Positions 9,002-16,995 of a stretch of DNA of 64,000 nt are shown here, piece by piece. Origin of the DNA: Streptomyces spiramyceticus (GTDB taxonomy: Bacteria; Actinomycetota; Actinomycetes; Streptomycetales; Streptomycetaceae); assembly GCF_028807635.1 (NCBI RefSeq), contig NZ_JARBAX010000001.1:3550501-3614500 (forward strand), written 5' to 3'. Position 1 is the first letter of the stretch; each line of letters begins with the position of its first letter. Both the position numbers and the translations under genes were made by a program. The notes beneath the pieces are model-generated. The model worked only from the letters and a program-made list of their open reading frames with translations, was not told the DNA's origin and ran no database searches.

Positions 9002-9217
9002 ATGTGGGTGTGGATGCGAGCGCGAGTGCGGGTGTGGGCAGAGGGGCTGGTGCGCAGGGCCGGGCTTTCGGACGCGGGAATGACGACGTCCGAGTACGCC
9101 GTGGGGACGATCGCGGCGTGTGCCTTCGCGGCGGTTCTCTACAAGGTCATCACGAGCGACATGGTCGCCTCGGCGCTGGAGTCGGTCGTCGGAAAGGCAC
9201 TCGATGTGCCGTTCTGA
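9002..9217 (+). CDS. Flp-type pilin (DUF4244 family)
   Basis: A 71-residue pilin precursor, the probable major subunit of the Tad pilus. The ATG at 9002 follows CTTGGGGG. A basic leader ends at DAG, then MTTSEYAVGT begins the mature part: the Glu at +5 and Tyr at +6 after the Gly are the hallmark of Flp pilins cut by a TadV/CpaA prepilin peptidase. The hydrophobic helix (VGTIAACAFAAVLYKVI) follows. No prepilin peptidase is encoded in this window, so processing must use one elsewhere. Its last 14 bp overlap the next gene. Confidence 0.87.
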   Translation: MWVWMRARVRVWAEGLVRRAGLSDAGMTTSEYAVGTIAACAFAAVLYKVITSDMVASALESVVGKALDVPF

Positions 9218-9527
9218 GGCCGGTGCGGACCGGGGCTATGTCACGGCGGAGGCGGCAGTCGTGGTGCCGGCGACCTCCGCGCAGATCCAGTGTGTGGACG
9301 CCGCGCGGGCCGGGGCGAGGGCGGCCGCGCGCCAGGAGCCGGCGGGTGCGTCCGTGGACGCGGCCGAGCAGGCGGCGCCGCGCGGGGCGCAGATCTTGAT
9401 CAACAGGGAGGGAGATCTGGTGCGGGTGGCGGTCGAGGCGCCCGCACCCGGGCTCGGCGCGCTGTCGCTGACGCTGCGGGCGGAAGCGGTCGCGCAGGCC
9501 GAGGAGACCGTGGGGGCGGCGTCATGA
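9204..9527 (+). CDS. TadE-like minor pilin lacking its transmembrane segment
   Basis: A 107-residue TadE-family protein starting at the ATG at 9204, inside the upstream pilin gene. DRGYVTAEAAVVVPA is the conserved TadE N-terminus and SAQIQCVDAARAGARAAAR the conserved post-membrane segment, but the roughly 15-20 hydrophobic residues normally between them are absent: VVVPA runs straight into TSAQIQC. The reading frame is intact, so this looks like an in-frame deletion of about 50-60 bp. As it stands the protein has no membrane anchor. The stop overlaps the next start (ATGA). Confidence 0.82.
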   Translation: MCRSEAGADRGYVTAEAAVVVPATSAQIQCVDAARAGARAAARQEPAGASVDAAEQAAPRGAQILINREGDLVRVAVEAPAPGLGALSLTLRAEAVAQAEETVGAAS

Positions 9528-9961
9528 GCGGTGGGTGGAAGACCGGAAGGAGGCTGGGCAGGGCGAGCGAAACGGGCGACCGGGGGTCGGCCACGGTGTG
9601 GGCGGTCGTGGCCATGGCGGTGCTGGGCGCGGTGTTTGCAGGCCTTCTGGCCATGGGGCAGGCGGTGGTGGCCCGGCACAGGGCAGGCGGCGCCGCGGAC
9701 CTGGCAGCGCTGGCGGCGGCGGGGCACTGGATGCGGGGAGAGTCCGCGGCCTGCGGCGAGGCGGCCGAGGTGGCCGCTGCTCAAGACGTACGGCTGGTGA
9801 GCTGTTCCGTGTACGGGGAGGTGTCGGACGTCACGGCAGAGGCAGGCGTAGGGCCGTACAGCGTGGCGGTGAGGTCCCGCGCGGGCCCCGCGGGACCAGT
9901 TGCCGCAGGACTCACTCCGCAGGGCTCTCAGGGGCCTCAGGGGGCTTCGGGGCTCCCTTGA
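9524..9961 (+). CDS. Rv3654c-type TadE-like protein
   Basis: A 145-residue protein, last gene of the tad operon, coupled to the previous one by ATGA. DRGSATVWAVVAMAVLGAVF is a pilin-like helix beginning after a Gly, and RHRAGGAADLAALAAA is the conserved segment of the actinobacterial Rv3654c-like family. The C-terminus is Gly/Pro/Gln-rich. Its last 50 bp overlap the 3' end of the convergent helicase gene, so the two transcripts are antisense there. Confidence 0.85.
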   Translation: MSGGWKTGRRLGRASETGDRGSATVWAVVAMAVLGAVFAGLLAMGQAVVARHRAGGAADLAALAAAGHWMRGESAACGEAAEVAAAQDVRLVSCSVYGEVSDVTAEAGVGPYSVAVRSRAGPAGPVAAGLTPQGSQGPQGASGLP

Positions 9962-12401
9962 GCAGTACGGAGAGCACGCGGACGGCGGCTCGCTTGTTCA
10001 GGGGATCGTTGCCGTTGCCGCACTTGGGGGACTGGATGCAGGACGGGCAGCCCGCCTCGCACTCGCAGGAGGAGATGGCTTCACGGGTGGCGGTCAGCCA
10101 CTCGCGGGCGGTGTGAAAGGCCCGCTCCGCGAATCCCGCGCCGCCCGGGTGGCCGTCGTACACGAACACCGTCGGCAACAGGGTGTCCGGGTGCAGCGGG
10201 ACGGAGACGCCGCCGATGTCCCAGCGGTCGCAGGTGGCGAAGAGCGGGAGCATCCCGATGGAGGCGTGTTCGGCGGCGTGCAGGGCGCCGCCCAGCTGCT
10301 CGGGGTCGACGCGGGCGGCGTCGAGCTGGTCCTCGGTGACCGTCCACCACACGGCGCGGGTTCGGAGCGTACGGGGAGGGAGGTCGAGTCTCGTCTCGCC
10401 CAGCACTTCGCCGGTGATCAGTTTTCGGCGCAGGAAGGAGACGACCTGGTTGGTGACCTCGACGGAGCCGAAGCACAGGCGGCCTTCGCCCCAGGGGATC
10501 TCGGTGTCGGTCTCCAGGACGGAGATGGCGGTGGTGTCGCGGGCGGTGGTCGAGTACGGCGGGTTGGCCTCCTCGACCAGGGCCACAGGACCGTGGGGAT
10601 CCTCAAGGTCCAGGTGCTTCACCAGATAGGTCCGGCCCTGGTGGAGGTGGACGGCGCCGTCGTGGACGGAGGCGTGCGCCGCGGATGCGTCGACCGTGCC
10701 GAGCAGCCGGCCGGTAGCGGCCTCGACGATCTGGACGGGACGGCCGCCCTCGCCCCGGATGTCGGTGAGGTCGGCGGCCCGCTCCCGGCGTGTCCAGTAC
10801 CAGGACTTGCCCCGGCGGCGGAGCAGATTGGCGGCCTCCAGCTGCGGCATCAGGCCGGCGGCGGCAGGGCCGAAGAGTTCCATGTCGGCATCGGTGAGCG
10901 GAATCTCGGCGGCAGCGGCGCACAGATGGGGGGCGAGGACGTACGGATTGTCGGGATCGAGGACGGTGGACTCCACCGGCTGCCGGAAGAGCGCCTCGGG
11001 GTGGTGGACGAGATACGTGTCCAGGGGGTCGTCGCGGGCGACGAGGATCGCCAGGGCGCCCTCGCCCGAACGGCCCGCCCGCCCCGCCTGCTGCCAGAGG
11101 GAGGCGCGGGTGCCCGGATATCCGGCGATGACTACGGCGTCCAGGCCCGAGACGTCGATCCCCAGTTCGAGTGCGGTGGTGGCGGCGAGGCCCAGGAGCT
11201 CGCCGGAGTGCAGGGCGCGTTCCAGGGCGCGGCGTTCCTCGGGGAGGTAGCCGCCGCGGTAGGCCGCGACCCGTTGCGGGAGCGAGCGGTCCACCGCGCC
11301 CAGGCGTTCCTGGGCGATGAGGGCGATCAGCTCGGCGCCGCGCCGGGAGCGTACGAACGCGACCGACCTGACGCCCTGCACGGTGAGGTCGGTGAGGAGG
11401 TCGGCGGTTTCGGCGGTGGCCGTACGGCGTACGGGCGCGCCCTTCTCGCCCTGCAGCTCGGTGAGCGGGGGCTCCCAGAGGGCGAAGACCAGCTCGCCGC
11501 GAGGGGAGGCATCGTCAGCGACCTCCCGGACGGGGAGGCCGGTGAGGCGGCCCGCGGCCACGGCCGGTTCCGCTGAGGTCGCGGAGGCGAGGAGGAAGAC
11601 GGGGTTCGCGCCGTAGCGGGCGCACAGGCGGCGAAGGCGGCGCAGCACCTGGGCGACGTGCGAGCCGAAGACGCCGCGGTAGGTGTGGCACTCGTCGATG
11701 ACGACGTAGCGCAGGGCACGCAGGAAGGAGGCCCAGCGGGGGTGGGAGGGGAGTATTCCGCGGTGCAGCATGTCGGGGTTGGTCAGGACGTAGTTGGCGT
11801 ACTGACGCACCCATTCGCGCTCTTCCACCGGCGTGTCGCCGTCGTAGACCGCAGGCCGGACCGCGTTGCCCAGAGGGCCCGCCAGGGCCTTCACGGAGCG
11901 GCGCTGGTCGGCGGCGAGGGCCTTGGTGGGGGCGAGGTAGAGGGCGGTCGTGCCGCGCCCGTTCGGGGCCTCGGAGCCGTCGAGGAGGGCTGTGAGGACG
12001 GGGGCCAGATAGGCGAGGGACTTGCCGGACGCCGTGCCGGTGGCGATCACGACGGATTCGCCGTCGAGGGCGTGCTCCGCGGCCTGTGCCTGGTGGGTCC
12101 AGGGGTGCTCGATCCCGGCGGACTGGATGGCCGCGATCACTTCTGTTCGGATGCGATCGGGCCAGACTGCATGGCGACCGGCACGCGGGGGCAAGTGCTC
12201 CGTATGAGTGATGCGCGTAGCCCGGCTCTCCCCCGCGGTGAGCCGGCCGAGGACTGCACCCGGAGAGGGGCGCGCACCCGCGCTCTCCTGAGGTCTACTG
12301 GGACGGAGATTCTTGGCCATCGGCACCGAGTGTGTCACTGGCTTGACGGACAATGGTCGCAAGGCGTCGTGCATGCCTGCTGGTAAGTGATTGAATGCCA
12401 T
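9912..12401 (-). CDS. DEAD/DEAH-type helicase with DUF1998 (MrfA/Hrq1-like), TTA codon 6
   Basis: An 829-residue superfamily 2 helicase. Motif I is ATGTASGKS, motif II is DECH (VIDECHTYRG), and ATTALELGIDVSGLD plus QQAGRAGR are motifs V and VI. The C-terminal DUF1998/MZB domain ends in the four-Cys set CECEAGCPSC...PKCG, as in the MrfA/YprA and Hrq1 DNA-repair helicases. The chosen ATG at 12401 places a TTA leucine codon at position 6 (12386-12384), which in Streptomyces needs the bldA tRNA. A later ATG, MHDALRP, at residue 10 would avoid the TTA. It is divergent from bldG and converges on the tad operon. Confidence 0.9.
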   Translation of the reverse strand: MAFNHLPAGMHDALRPLSVKPVTHSVPMAKNLRPSRPQESAGARPSPGAVLGRLTAGESRATRITHTEHLPPRAGRHAVWPDRIRTEVIAAIQSAGIEHPWTHQAQAAEHALDGESVVIATGTASGKSLAYLAPVLTALLDGSEAPNGRGTTALYLAPTKALAADQRRSVKALAGPLGNAVRPAVYDGDTPVEEREWVRQYANYVLTNPDMLHRGILPSHPRWASFLRALRYVVIDECHTYRGVFGSHVAQVLRRLRRLCARYGANPVFLLASATSAEPAVAAGRLTGLPVREVADDASPRGELVFALWEPPLTELQGEKGAPVRRTATAETADLLTDLTVQGVRSVAFVRSRRGAELIALIAQERLGAVDRSLPQRVAAYRGGYLPEERRALERALHSGELLGLAATTALELGIDVSGLDAVVIAGYPGTRASLWQQAGRAGRSGEGALAILVARDDPLDTYLVHHPEALFRQPVESTVLDPDNPYVLAPHLCAAAAEIPLTDADMELFGPAAAGLMPQLEAANLLRRRGKSWYWTRRERAADLTDIRGEGGRPVQIVEAATGRLLGTVDASAAHASVHDGAVHLHQGRTYLVKHLDLEDPHGPVALVEEANPPYSTTARDTTAISVLETDTEIPWGEGRLCFGSVEVTNQVVSFLRRKLITGEVLGETRLDLPPRTLRTRAVWWTVTEDQLDAARVDPEQLGGALHAAEHASIGMLPLFATCDRWDIGGVSVPLHPDTLLPTVFVYDGHPGGAGFAERAFHTAREWLTATREAISSCECEAGCPSCIQSPKCGNGNDPLNKRAAVRVLSVLLKGAPKPPEAPESPAE

Positions 12402-12482
12402 CGCGGCTGGCGTTCCGTCCTCTGGCTCCGCCGGGGAGACCTCAGGGGGGCGGCCGCTCGATAGCAAGGTGCTGGAGGATCC

Positions 12483-12836
12483 GTGGACCTGTCCCTGTCG
12501 ACTCGCAATGTTTCCGGGCCTGGTGGCGACCGTACGGTCGTCGAGGTCGGTGGCGAGATTGATGTGTATACCGCGCCCAAGCTGCGCGAGCAGTTGGTCG
12601 AGTTGGTGAACGACGGCAGCTACCACCTGGTTGTCGACATGGAGGGCGTGGACTTCCTCGACTCCACCGGCCTCGGCGTGCTCGTGGGTGGACTCAAGCG
12701 TGTCCGGGCCCATGAGGGCTCGCTGCGTCTGGTCTGCAACCAGGAGCGCATTCTCAAGATCTTCCGAATTACCGGGCTGACCAAGGTGTTCCCCATTCAC
12801 ACCTCGGTCGACGAAGCCGTCGCGGCCACCGACTGA
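12483..12836 (+). CDS. bldG: Anti-sigma factor antagonist BldG
   Basis: A 117-residue STAS-domain antagonist, near-identical to BldG as recalled from S. coelicolor, where it is needed for aerial hyphae and antibiotic production. The GTG at 12483 follows [22 protein letters not shown] carries the phosphorylated serine, here Ser61; the S. coelicolor protein is 113 residues with Ser57, so this copy seems to carry about four extra residues near SGPGGD (11-16). Unphosphorylated antagonist releases a sigma factor by binding an anti-sigma, and the anti-sigma gene lies 90 bp downstream. It is divergent from the helicase. Confidence 0.96.
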   Translation: MDLSLSTRNVSGPGGDRTVVEVGGEIDVYTAPKLREQLVELVNDGSYHLVVDMEGVDFLDSTGLGVLVGGLKRVRAHEGSLRLVCNQERILKIFRITGLTKVFPIHTSVDEAVAATD

Positions 12837-12926
12837 CGGCTTCCGGGAGACTGGAAGAAAGATCAGGGGCACCGGGCCATTGGCCCGGGCCTCTGAGAAG
12901 CACGCTCGTACGTCCGAGGGGGACGC

Positions 12927-13373
12927 ATGGCCACCGTTGAACTCCGCTTCAGCGCCCAGCCCGAGCACGTCAGGACGGCCCGCCTGGTGGCGGCCGCCGT
13001 GGCGCGTCGGGCCGGGGTCGACGAGGCGGTGCTGGACGAAGTCCGACTCGCGGTCGGCGAAGCGTGCTCCCGTGCGGTGGGACTCCACCGCAACCACGGC
13101 ATATCGGATCCGGTCCGGGTCGTGCTGACCGAGGAGGAGAAGTCGTTCTCCATCGAGGTCGGGGACGGGGTGTCCGGGGCGGCTCCCGGGGTTCGCGGTT
13201 CCGCGGACTCCGAGGTTCCCGGCGCGGACTCCGACGCCGATGCCGACGGTGAGGACGAGATGGGGCTGGCCGTCATCAGTGGCCTCGTCGACGACGTGGA
13301 GGTCATCGCCGGTGAATCCGGCGGTGTCATCCGCATGAGCTGGCCGACGACACCGGAGACCGAGCTCCCCTGA
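12927..13373 (+). CDS. RsbW-like anti-sigma factor, BldG partner
   Basis: A 148-residue HATPase-type anti-sigma factor. The ATG at 12927 follows a GAGGGGGACGC purine stretch. The N-box region reads EACSRAVGLH where kinases of this family have an Asn at the position of Arg, so Mg-ATP coordination may be impaired; EVGDGVSG and DEMGLAVISGL are the G1 and G2 regions. Between them is a variable acidic insert (DSEVPGADSDADADGEDE). Its homologue next to bldG in S. coelicolor is the antagonised anti-sigma. A factor-independent terminator follows 48 bp after the stop. Confidence 0.9.
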   Translation: MATVELRFSAQPEHVRTARLVAAAVARRAGVDEAVLDEVRLAVGEACSRAVGLHRNHGISDPVRVVLTEEEKSFSIEVGDGVSGAAPGVRGSADSEVPGADSDADADGEDEMGLAVISGLVDDVEVIAGESGGVIRMSWPTTPETELP

Positions 13374-13420
13374 CCCTTCCGTGATCCTTTTCCGGTCCTT
13401 CGGGATCGGATCCCTCCGTG

Positions 13421-13441
13421 AGGCCCTGCTGAGCAGGGCCT
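13421..13441 (+). terminator. Terminator of the bldG operon
   Basis: AGGCCCTGCT pairs perfectly with AGCAGGGCCT, and TTCGTATTTTTC follows, giving a classic hairpin plus T-rich tail directly after the anti-sigma gene. The region from 13442 to 13646 then holds an A/T-rich promoter zone for hppA. Confidence 0.85.
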
Positions 13442-13472
13442 TTCGTATTTTTCTTGATCTTTACGCTAGATC

Positions 13473-13482
13473 ATTACGTAAT
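13473..13482. promoter_or_regulatory. ATTACGTAAT palindrome upstream of hppA
   Basis: A perfect 10-bp palindrome, ATTACGTAAT, in an unusually A/T-rich patch 165 bp before the hppA start. It is a possible operator; no specific regulator can be named. Confidence 0.35.
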
Positions 13483-13602
13483 CGTCAATGCGTTTGCCCC
13501 ATTACCGCTTTTGAGGGGATTGGCGGAACGTGATCATTTGCTGAGTGGCAACCGAAGGACAATTCCGTTTGCGGCACTCTGTTTTGATCAGGTTCCGCTC
13601 CC

Positions 13603-13608
13603 TACAAT
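13603..13608 (+). promoter_or_regulatory. Candidate -10 element for hppA
   Basis: TACAAT lies 39 bp before the hppA ATG in a good -10 context; no strong -35 hexamer is seen at 16-18 bp upstream, so the assignment is tentative. Confidence 0.35.
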
Positions 13609-13646
13609 CCGTCCACATCTTGAGCTCTGAGCGTCAAGGAGGACGA

Positions 13647-16061
13647 ATGGCGGGGCTTTTCACCTCAGATCGTCTGGACCACCCCTCAACTCTCGCGGCG
13701 GAACTCACCGACGGGAACCGGCTCATCGTGATCGCCATCGCCGCAGTGGCACTGGCGGCGCTGGTCGTCGCCCAGCTGCTGGTACGTCAGGTGCTGGCGG
13801 CCGGCGAAGGCACCGAGAAGATGAAAGAGATCGCGGCGGCGGTGCAGGAAGGCGCAAATGCCTATCTTGCCCGTCAGTTGCGCACGCTCGGCGTTTTTGC
13901 CGTCGTGGTGTTCTTCCTGCTCTTGCTGCTGCCGGCGGACAACTGGTCGCAGCGTGCGGGACGTTCGGTGTTTTTCCTGGTCGGCGCGCTTTTCTCGGCG
14001 GCGACCGGTTACATCGGCATGCGTCTTGCCGTACGCAGCAATGTGCGCGTGGCAGCCGCCGCGCGTGAAGCGACACCAGCCGAGGGCGAGCCGGAAAAGG
14101 ATCTTACGGCCGTCTCTCATAAAGCGATGAAGATCGCTTTCCGTACGGGTGGCGTGGTCGGCATGTTCACGGTGGGCCTCGGCCTGCTCGGTGCCTCCTG
14201 CGTCGTTCTCGTCTACGCGGCCGACGCGCCCAAGGTCCTGGAGGGATTCGGACTCGGCGCAGCGCTCATCGCGATGTTCATGCGAGTCGGCGGCGGCATC
14301 TTCACCAAGGCCGCCGACGTCGGAGCCGACCTCGTCGGCAAGGTCGAACAGGGCATCCCCGAGGACGATCCGCGCAACGCGGCAACCATCGCCGACAACG
14401 TGGGAGACAACGTCGGCGACTGCGCGGGCATGGCCGCCGACCTGTTCGAGTCGTACGCCGTCACGCTCGTGGCCGCGCTCATCCTCGGCAAGGTCGCGTT
14501 CGGGGACGCCGGACTGGCCTTTCCGCTGATCGTCCCGGCGATCGGCGTGGTCACCGCGATGATCGGTATCTTCGCGGTCGCCCCGCGGCGCGCCGACCGC
14601 AGCGGAATGACGGCCATCAACCGCGGCTTCTTCATCTCCGCGGCGGTCTCGCTGGTCCTGGTGGCGGTGGCGGTCTTCGCCTATCTGCCGTCCTCGTACG
14701 CCGACCTGGACGGCGTAACGGACGCCGTCGTCAAGGGGCACGAGGGTGATCCGAGGGTGCTGGCGCTCGTCGCCGTCGCCATCGGCATCGTCCTCGCCGC
14801 TCTGATCCAGCAGCTGACCGGATACTTCACCGAGACCACCCGACGCCCCGTCAGGGACATCGGCAAGTCCTCGCTGACAGGACCGGCCACCGTCGTACTC
14901 GCCGGTATCGCCATCGGCCTGGAATCCGCCGTCTACACCGCGCTGCTGATCGGCCTCGGCGTGTACGGCGCGTTCCTGCTCGGCGGTACGTCGGTCATGC
15001 TCGCCCTCTTCGCGGTCGCCCTGGCCGGCACCGGTCTGCTCACCACCGTCGGTGTCATCGTCGCCATGGACACCTTCGGTCCCGTCTCCGACAATGCCCA
15101 GGGCATCGCCGAGATGTCCGGCGACGTCGAGGGCGCGGGCGCGCAGGTCCTCACCGACCTGGACGCCGTCGGCAACACCACCAAGGCCATCACCAAGGGC
15201 ATCGCCATCGCCACCGCGGTTCTCGCGGCGGCGGCACTCTTCGGCTCGTACAAGGACGCCATCGCGACGGCGCGCGACGAGGTGGGGGCCAAAATCGGCG
15301 AGCTGGGCCTCCAGATGGACATCTCGCAGCCCAACAACCTCGTCGGCCTCATGCTGGGCGCCGCGGTCGTCTTCCTCTTCTCGGGGCTTGCGATCAACGC
15401 GGTGTCCAGGTCGGCGGGCGCAGTCGTCTTCGAGGTGCGGCGGCAGTTCCGCGAGCACCCCGGGATCATGGACTACACCGAGAAGCCGGAGTACGGCCGC
15501 GTGGTCGACATCTGCACCAAGGACGCGCTGCGGGAGCTGTCCACACCCGGTCTGCTCGCCGTGCTGACACCGATCGCGGTCGGCTTCTCGCTCGGCGTCG
15601 GCGCGCTCGGCTCGTTCCTCGCGGGCGCCATCGGCACCGGCACGCTGATGGCCGTCTTCCTCGCCAACTCCGGGGGCGCGTGGGACAACGCCAAGAAGCT
15701 CGTCGAGGACGGCCATCACGGCGGCAAGGGCAGCGAGGCCCATGCCGCGACCGTCATCGGCGACACGGTCGGCGACCCGTTCAAGGACACCGCGGGTCCC
15801 GCCATCAACCCACTGCTGAAAGTGATGAACCTGGTGGCGCTGCTCATCGCTCCCGCGGTGGTGCAGTTCAGTTACGGCGCCGACGCCAATGCCGGTGTGC
15901 GGGCGGTGGTGGCGACCCTCGCCATCGTCGTCATCGTCGGCGCGGTGTACGTGTCCAAGCGGCGCGGCATCGCCGTGGGTGACGAAGACAACTCCGCGGG
16001 CGGATCCGGGCCGGTGCCCAGGCCCGCGGAACCACCGGTGGCGACCAAGGTCGTCTCGTAG
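13647..16061 (+). CDS. hppA: Membrane-bound proton-translocating pyrophosphatase
   Basis: An 804-residue polytopic enzyme that hydrolyses pyrophosphate and pumps protons across the membrane. The ATG at 13647 follows AAGGAGG. The PPi-binding loop FTKAADVGADLVGKVE, EDDPRNAATIADNVGDNVGD and the late GDTVGDPFKDTAGPAIN segment are all present. The signature GNTTKAITKG carries Lys where K+-dependent enzymes have Ala (GNTTAA), so this is predicted to be the K+-independent H+-pumping subclass. Length is normal for Streptomyces, with a short non-conserved C-terminal tail. Confidence 0.96.
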   Translation: MAGLFTSDRLDHPSTLAAELTDGNRLIVIAIAAVALAALVVAQLLVRQVLAAGEGTEKMKEIAAAVQEGANAYLARQLRTLGVFAVVVFFLLLLLPADNWSQRAGRSVFFLVGALFSAATGYIGMRLAVRSNVRVAAAAREATPAEGEPEKDLTAVSHKAMKIAFRTGGVVGMFTVGLGLLGASCVVLVYAADAPKVLEGFGLGAALIAMFMRVGGGIFTKAADVGADLVGKVEQGIPEDDPRNAATIADNVGDNVGDCAGMAADLFESYAVTLVAALILGKVAFGDAGLAFPLIVPAIGVVTAMIGIFAVAPRRADRSGMTAINRGFFISAAVSLVLVAVAVFAYLPSSYADLDGVTDAVVKGHEGDPRVLALVAVAIGIVLAALIQQLTGYFTETTRRPVRDIGKSSLTGPATVVLAGIAIGLESAVYTALLIGLGVYGAFLLGGTSVMLALFAVALAGTGLLTTVGVIVAMDTFGPVSDNAQGIAEMSGDVEGAGAQVLTDLDAVGNTTKAITKGIAIATAVLAAAALFGSYKDAIATARDEVGAKIGELGLQMDISQPNNLVGLMLGAAVVFLFSGLAINAVSRSAGAVVFEVRRQFREHPGIMDYTEKPEYGRVVDICTKDALRELSTPGLLAVLTPIAVGFSLGVGALGSFLAGAIGTGTLMAVFLANSGGAWDNAKKLVEDGHHGGKGSEAHAATVIGDTVGDPFKDTAGPAINPLLKVMNLVALLIAPAVVQFSYGADANAGVRAVVATLAIVVIVGAVYVSKRRGIAVGDEDNSAGGSGPVPRPAEPPVATKVVS

Positions 16062-16088
16062 TACTCGTAACACCTGCTCAGAAGGCGG

Positions 16089-16122
16089 GCGGGCGGCACA
16101 GTCTGACGTGGCGTCCGCCCGC
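16089..16122 (+). terminator. Hairpin after hppA
   Basis: GCGGGCGG (16089-16096) pairs with CCGCCCGC (16115-16122) across an 18-nt loop, 28 bp after the hppA stop. There is no T-run. It is a weak terminator candidate. Confidence 0.4.
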
Positions 16123-16269
16123 TGCCTGCTGTTCCGGGGCAGTTTCGTGAGCTGTCTCTCCCTTGGTGCAAATGGCTTCAATACCCCATGGACCGGACGT
16201 ACGACACGCGGTTGTCGCCCACTTGGCGTGTATGTTCCGGGGCCGAGAGCCTTGGAAGGGACCAATCCG

Positions 16270-16854
16270 GTGAACAAGAAGTTTGCGGCCGCACTGTCCG
16301 GCGGTGCGGTACTGGCAATGGCAATGACTTTGTCCGGCTGTGGCGACGACGATGACGACAAGGTCAACGACTGGGCGAAGACGGTCTGCGACCAGGTGCA
16401 GCCTCAGTTGAAGAAGATTTCCGACGCCAATGCCTCGATCCAGAAGCAGACCGCCGACAACAGCAAGCCCGTCGACGTCCAGAGGACGGACTCCGCGGCC
16501 TTCCAGCAGATCTCGGACGCCTACAAGGCGATGGGCAGCGCCGTGGACAAGGCGGGCGCCCCGCCCGTCGAGGGCGGCGACACGACGCAGAAGGACGCGG
16601 TCAAGGAGCTCAACGCCTCCTCCACGGCGTATGCCGGTCTGAGGCGGCAGGTCGACGCGCTCAACACCAAGGACCAGGCGAAGTTCGCGGACGGTCTGAA
16701 GGGCATCGCGGACGAGCTGGACAAGATCAGCAAGAGCGGCGACGAGGCGCTCCAGAAGCTCCAGTCCGGCGAGGTCGGCGAGGCGATGGCGAAGCAGCCC
16801 GGCTGCCAGAAGCCGTCGCCGGGCGCTTCCAAGACGGTGACACCCAAGGCGTAA
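16270..16854 (+). CDS. Small secreted lipoprotein
   Basis: A 194-residue lipoprotein of unknown function. The GTG at 16270 follows GGAAGGG and opens on VNKKFAAALSGG; the lipobox is LSGC with Cys at about residue 25, followed by an acidic run (GDDDDDK). The mature part is helical and Lys/Ala/Asp-rich with two more cysteines (VCDQV and GCQK) that could form a disulfide. It is typical of actinobacterial small secreted proteins in this locus. A terminator hairpin follows. Confidence 0.82.
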   Translation: MNKKFAAALSGGAVLAMAMTLSGCGDDDDDKVNDWAKTVCDQVQPQLKKISDANASIQKQTADNSKPVDVQRTDSAAFQQISDAYKAMGSAVDKAGAPPVEGGDTTQKDAVKELNASSTAYAGLRRQVDALNTKDQAKFADGLKGIADELDKISKSGDEALQKLQSGEVGEAMAKQPGCQKPSPGASKTVTPKA

Positions 16855-16920
16855 CCAAGCGGGGCGTACAGCGCACGTACGGGATGCGTACGGGGCATGT
16901 ACGGCGCGCGTACGGACCTT

Positions 16921-16963
16921 CCGCGCGGCTCGGTGTCCCAAAGTGGGGGCCTGAGCCGCGCGG
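16921..16963 (+). terminator. Terminator after the lipoprotein gene
   Basis: CCGCGCGGCTC (16921-16931) pairs perfectly with GAGCCGCGCGG (16953-16963), and CTTTTG follows. The 11-bp stem has a 21-nt loop. It lies 67 bp after the lipoprotein stop and 33 bp before the methyltransferase GTG. Confidence 0.75.
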
Positions 16964-16995
16964 CTTTTGTCAGTGGGAGCGGCGACAATGGCCGG

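Noticed and set aside
12402..13097. N-terminal extension of the helicase through bldG
   Set aside because: The extension is antisense to bldG and the anti-sigma gene and shows no domain; the ATG at 12401 starts the conserved protein.
13686..16367. An 893-codon antisense frame across hppA
   Set aside because: Composition is Arg/Asp/Gly/His-rich shadow coding typical of the complement of high-GC genes; hppA on the plus strand has full family motifs.
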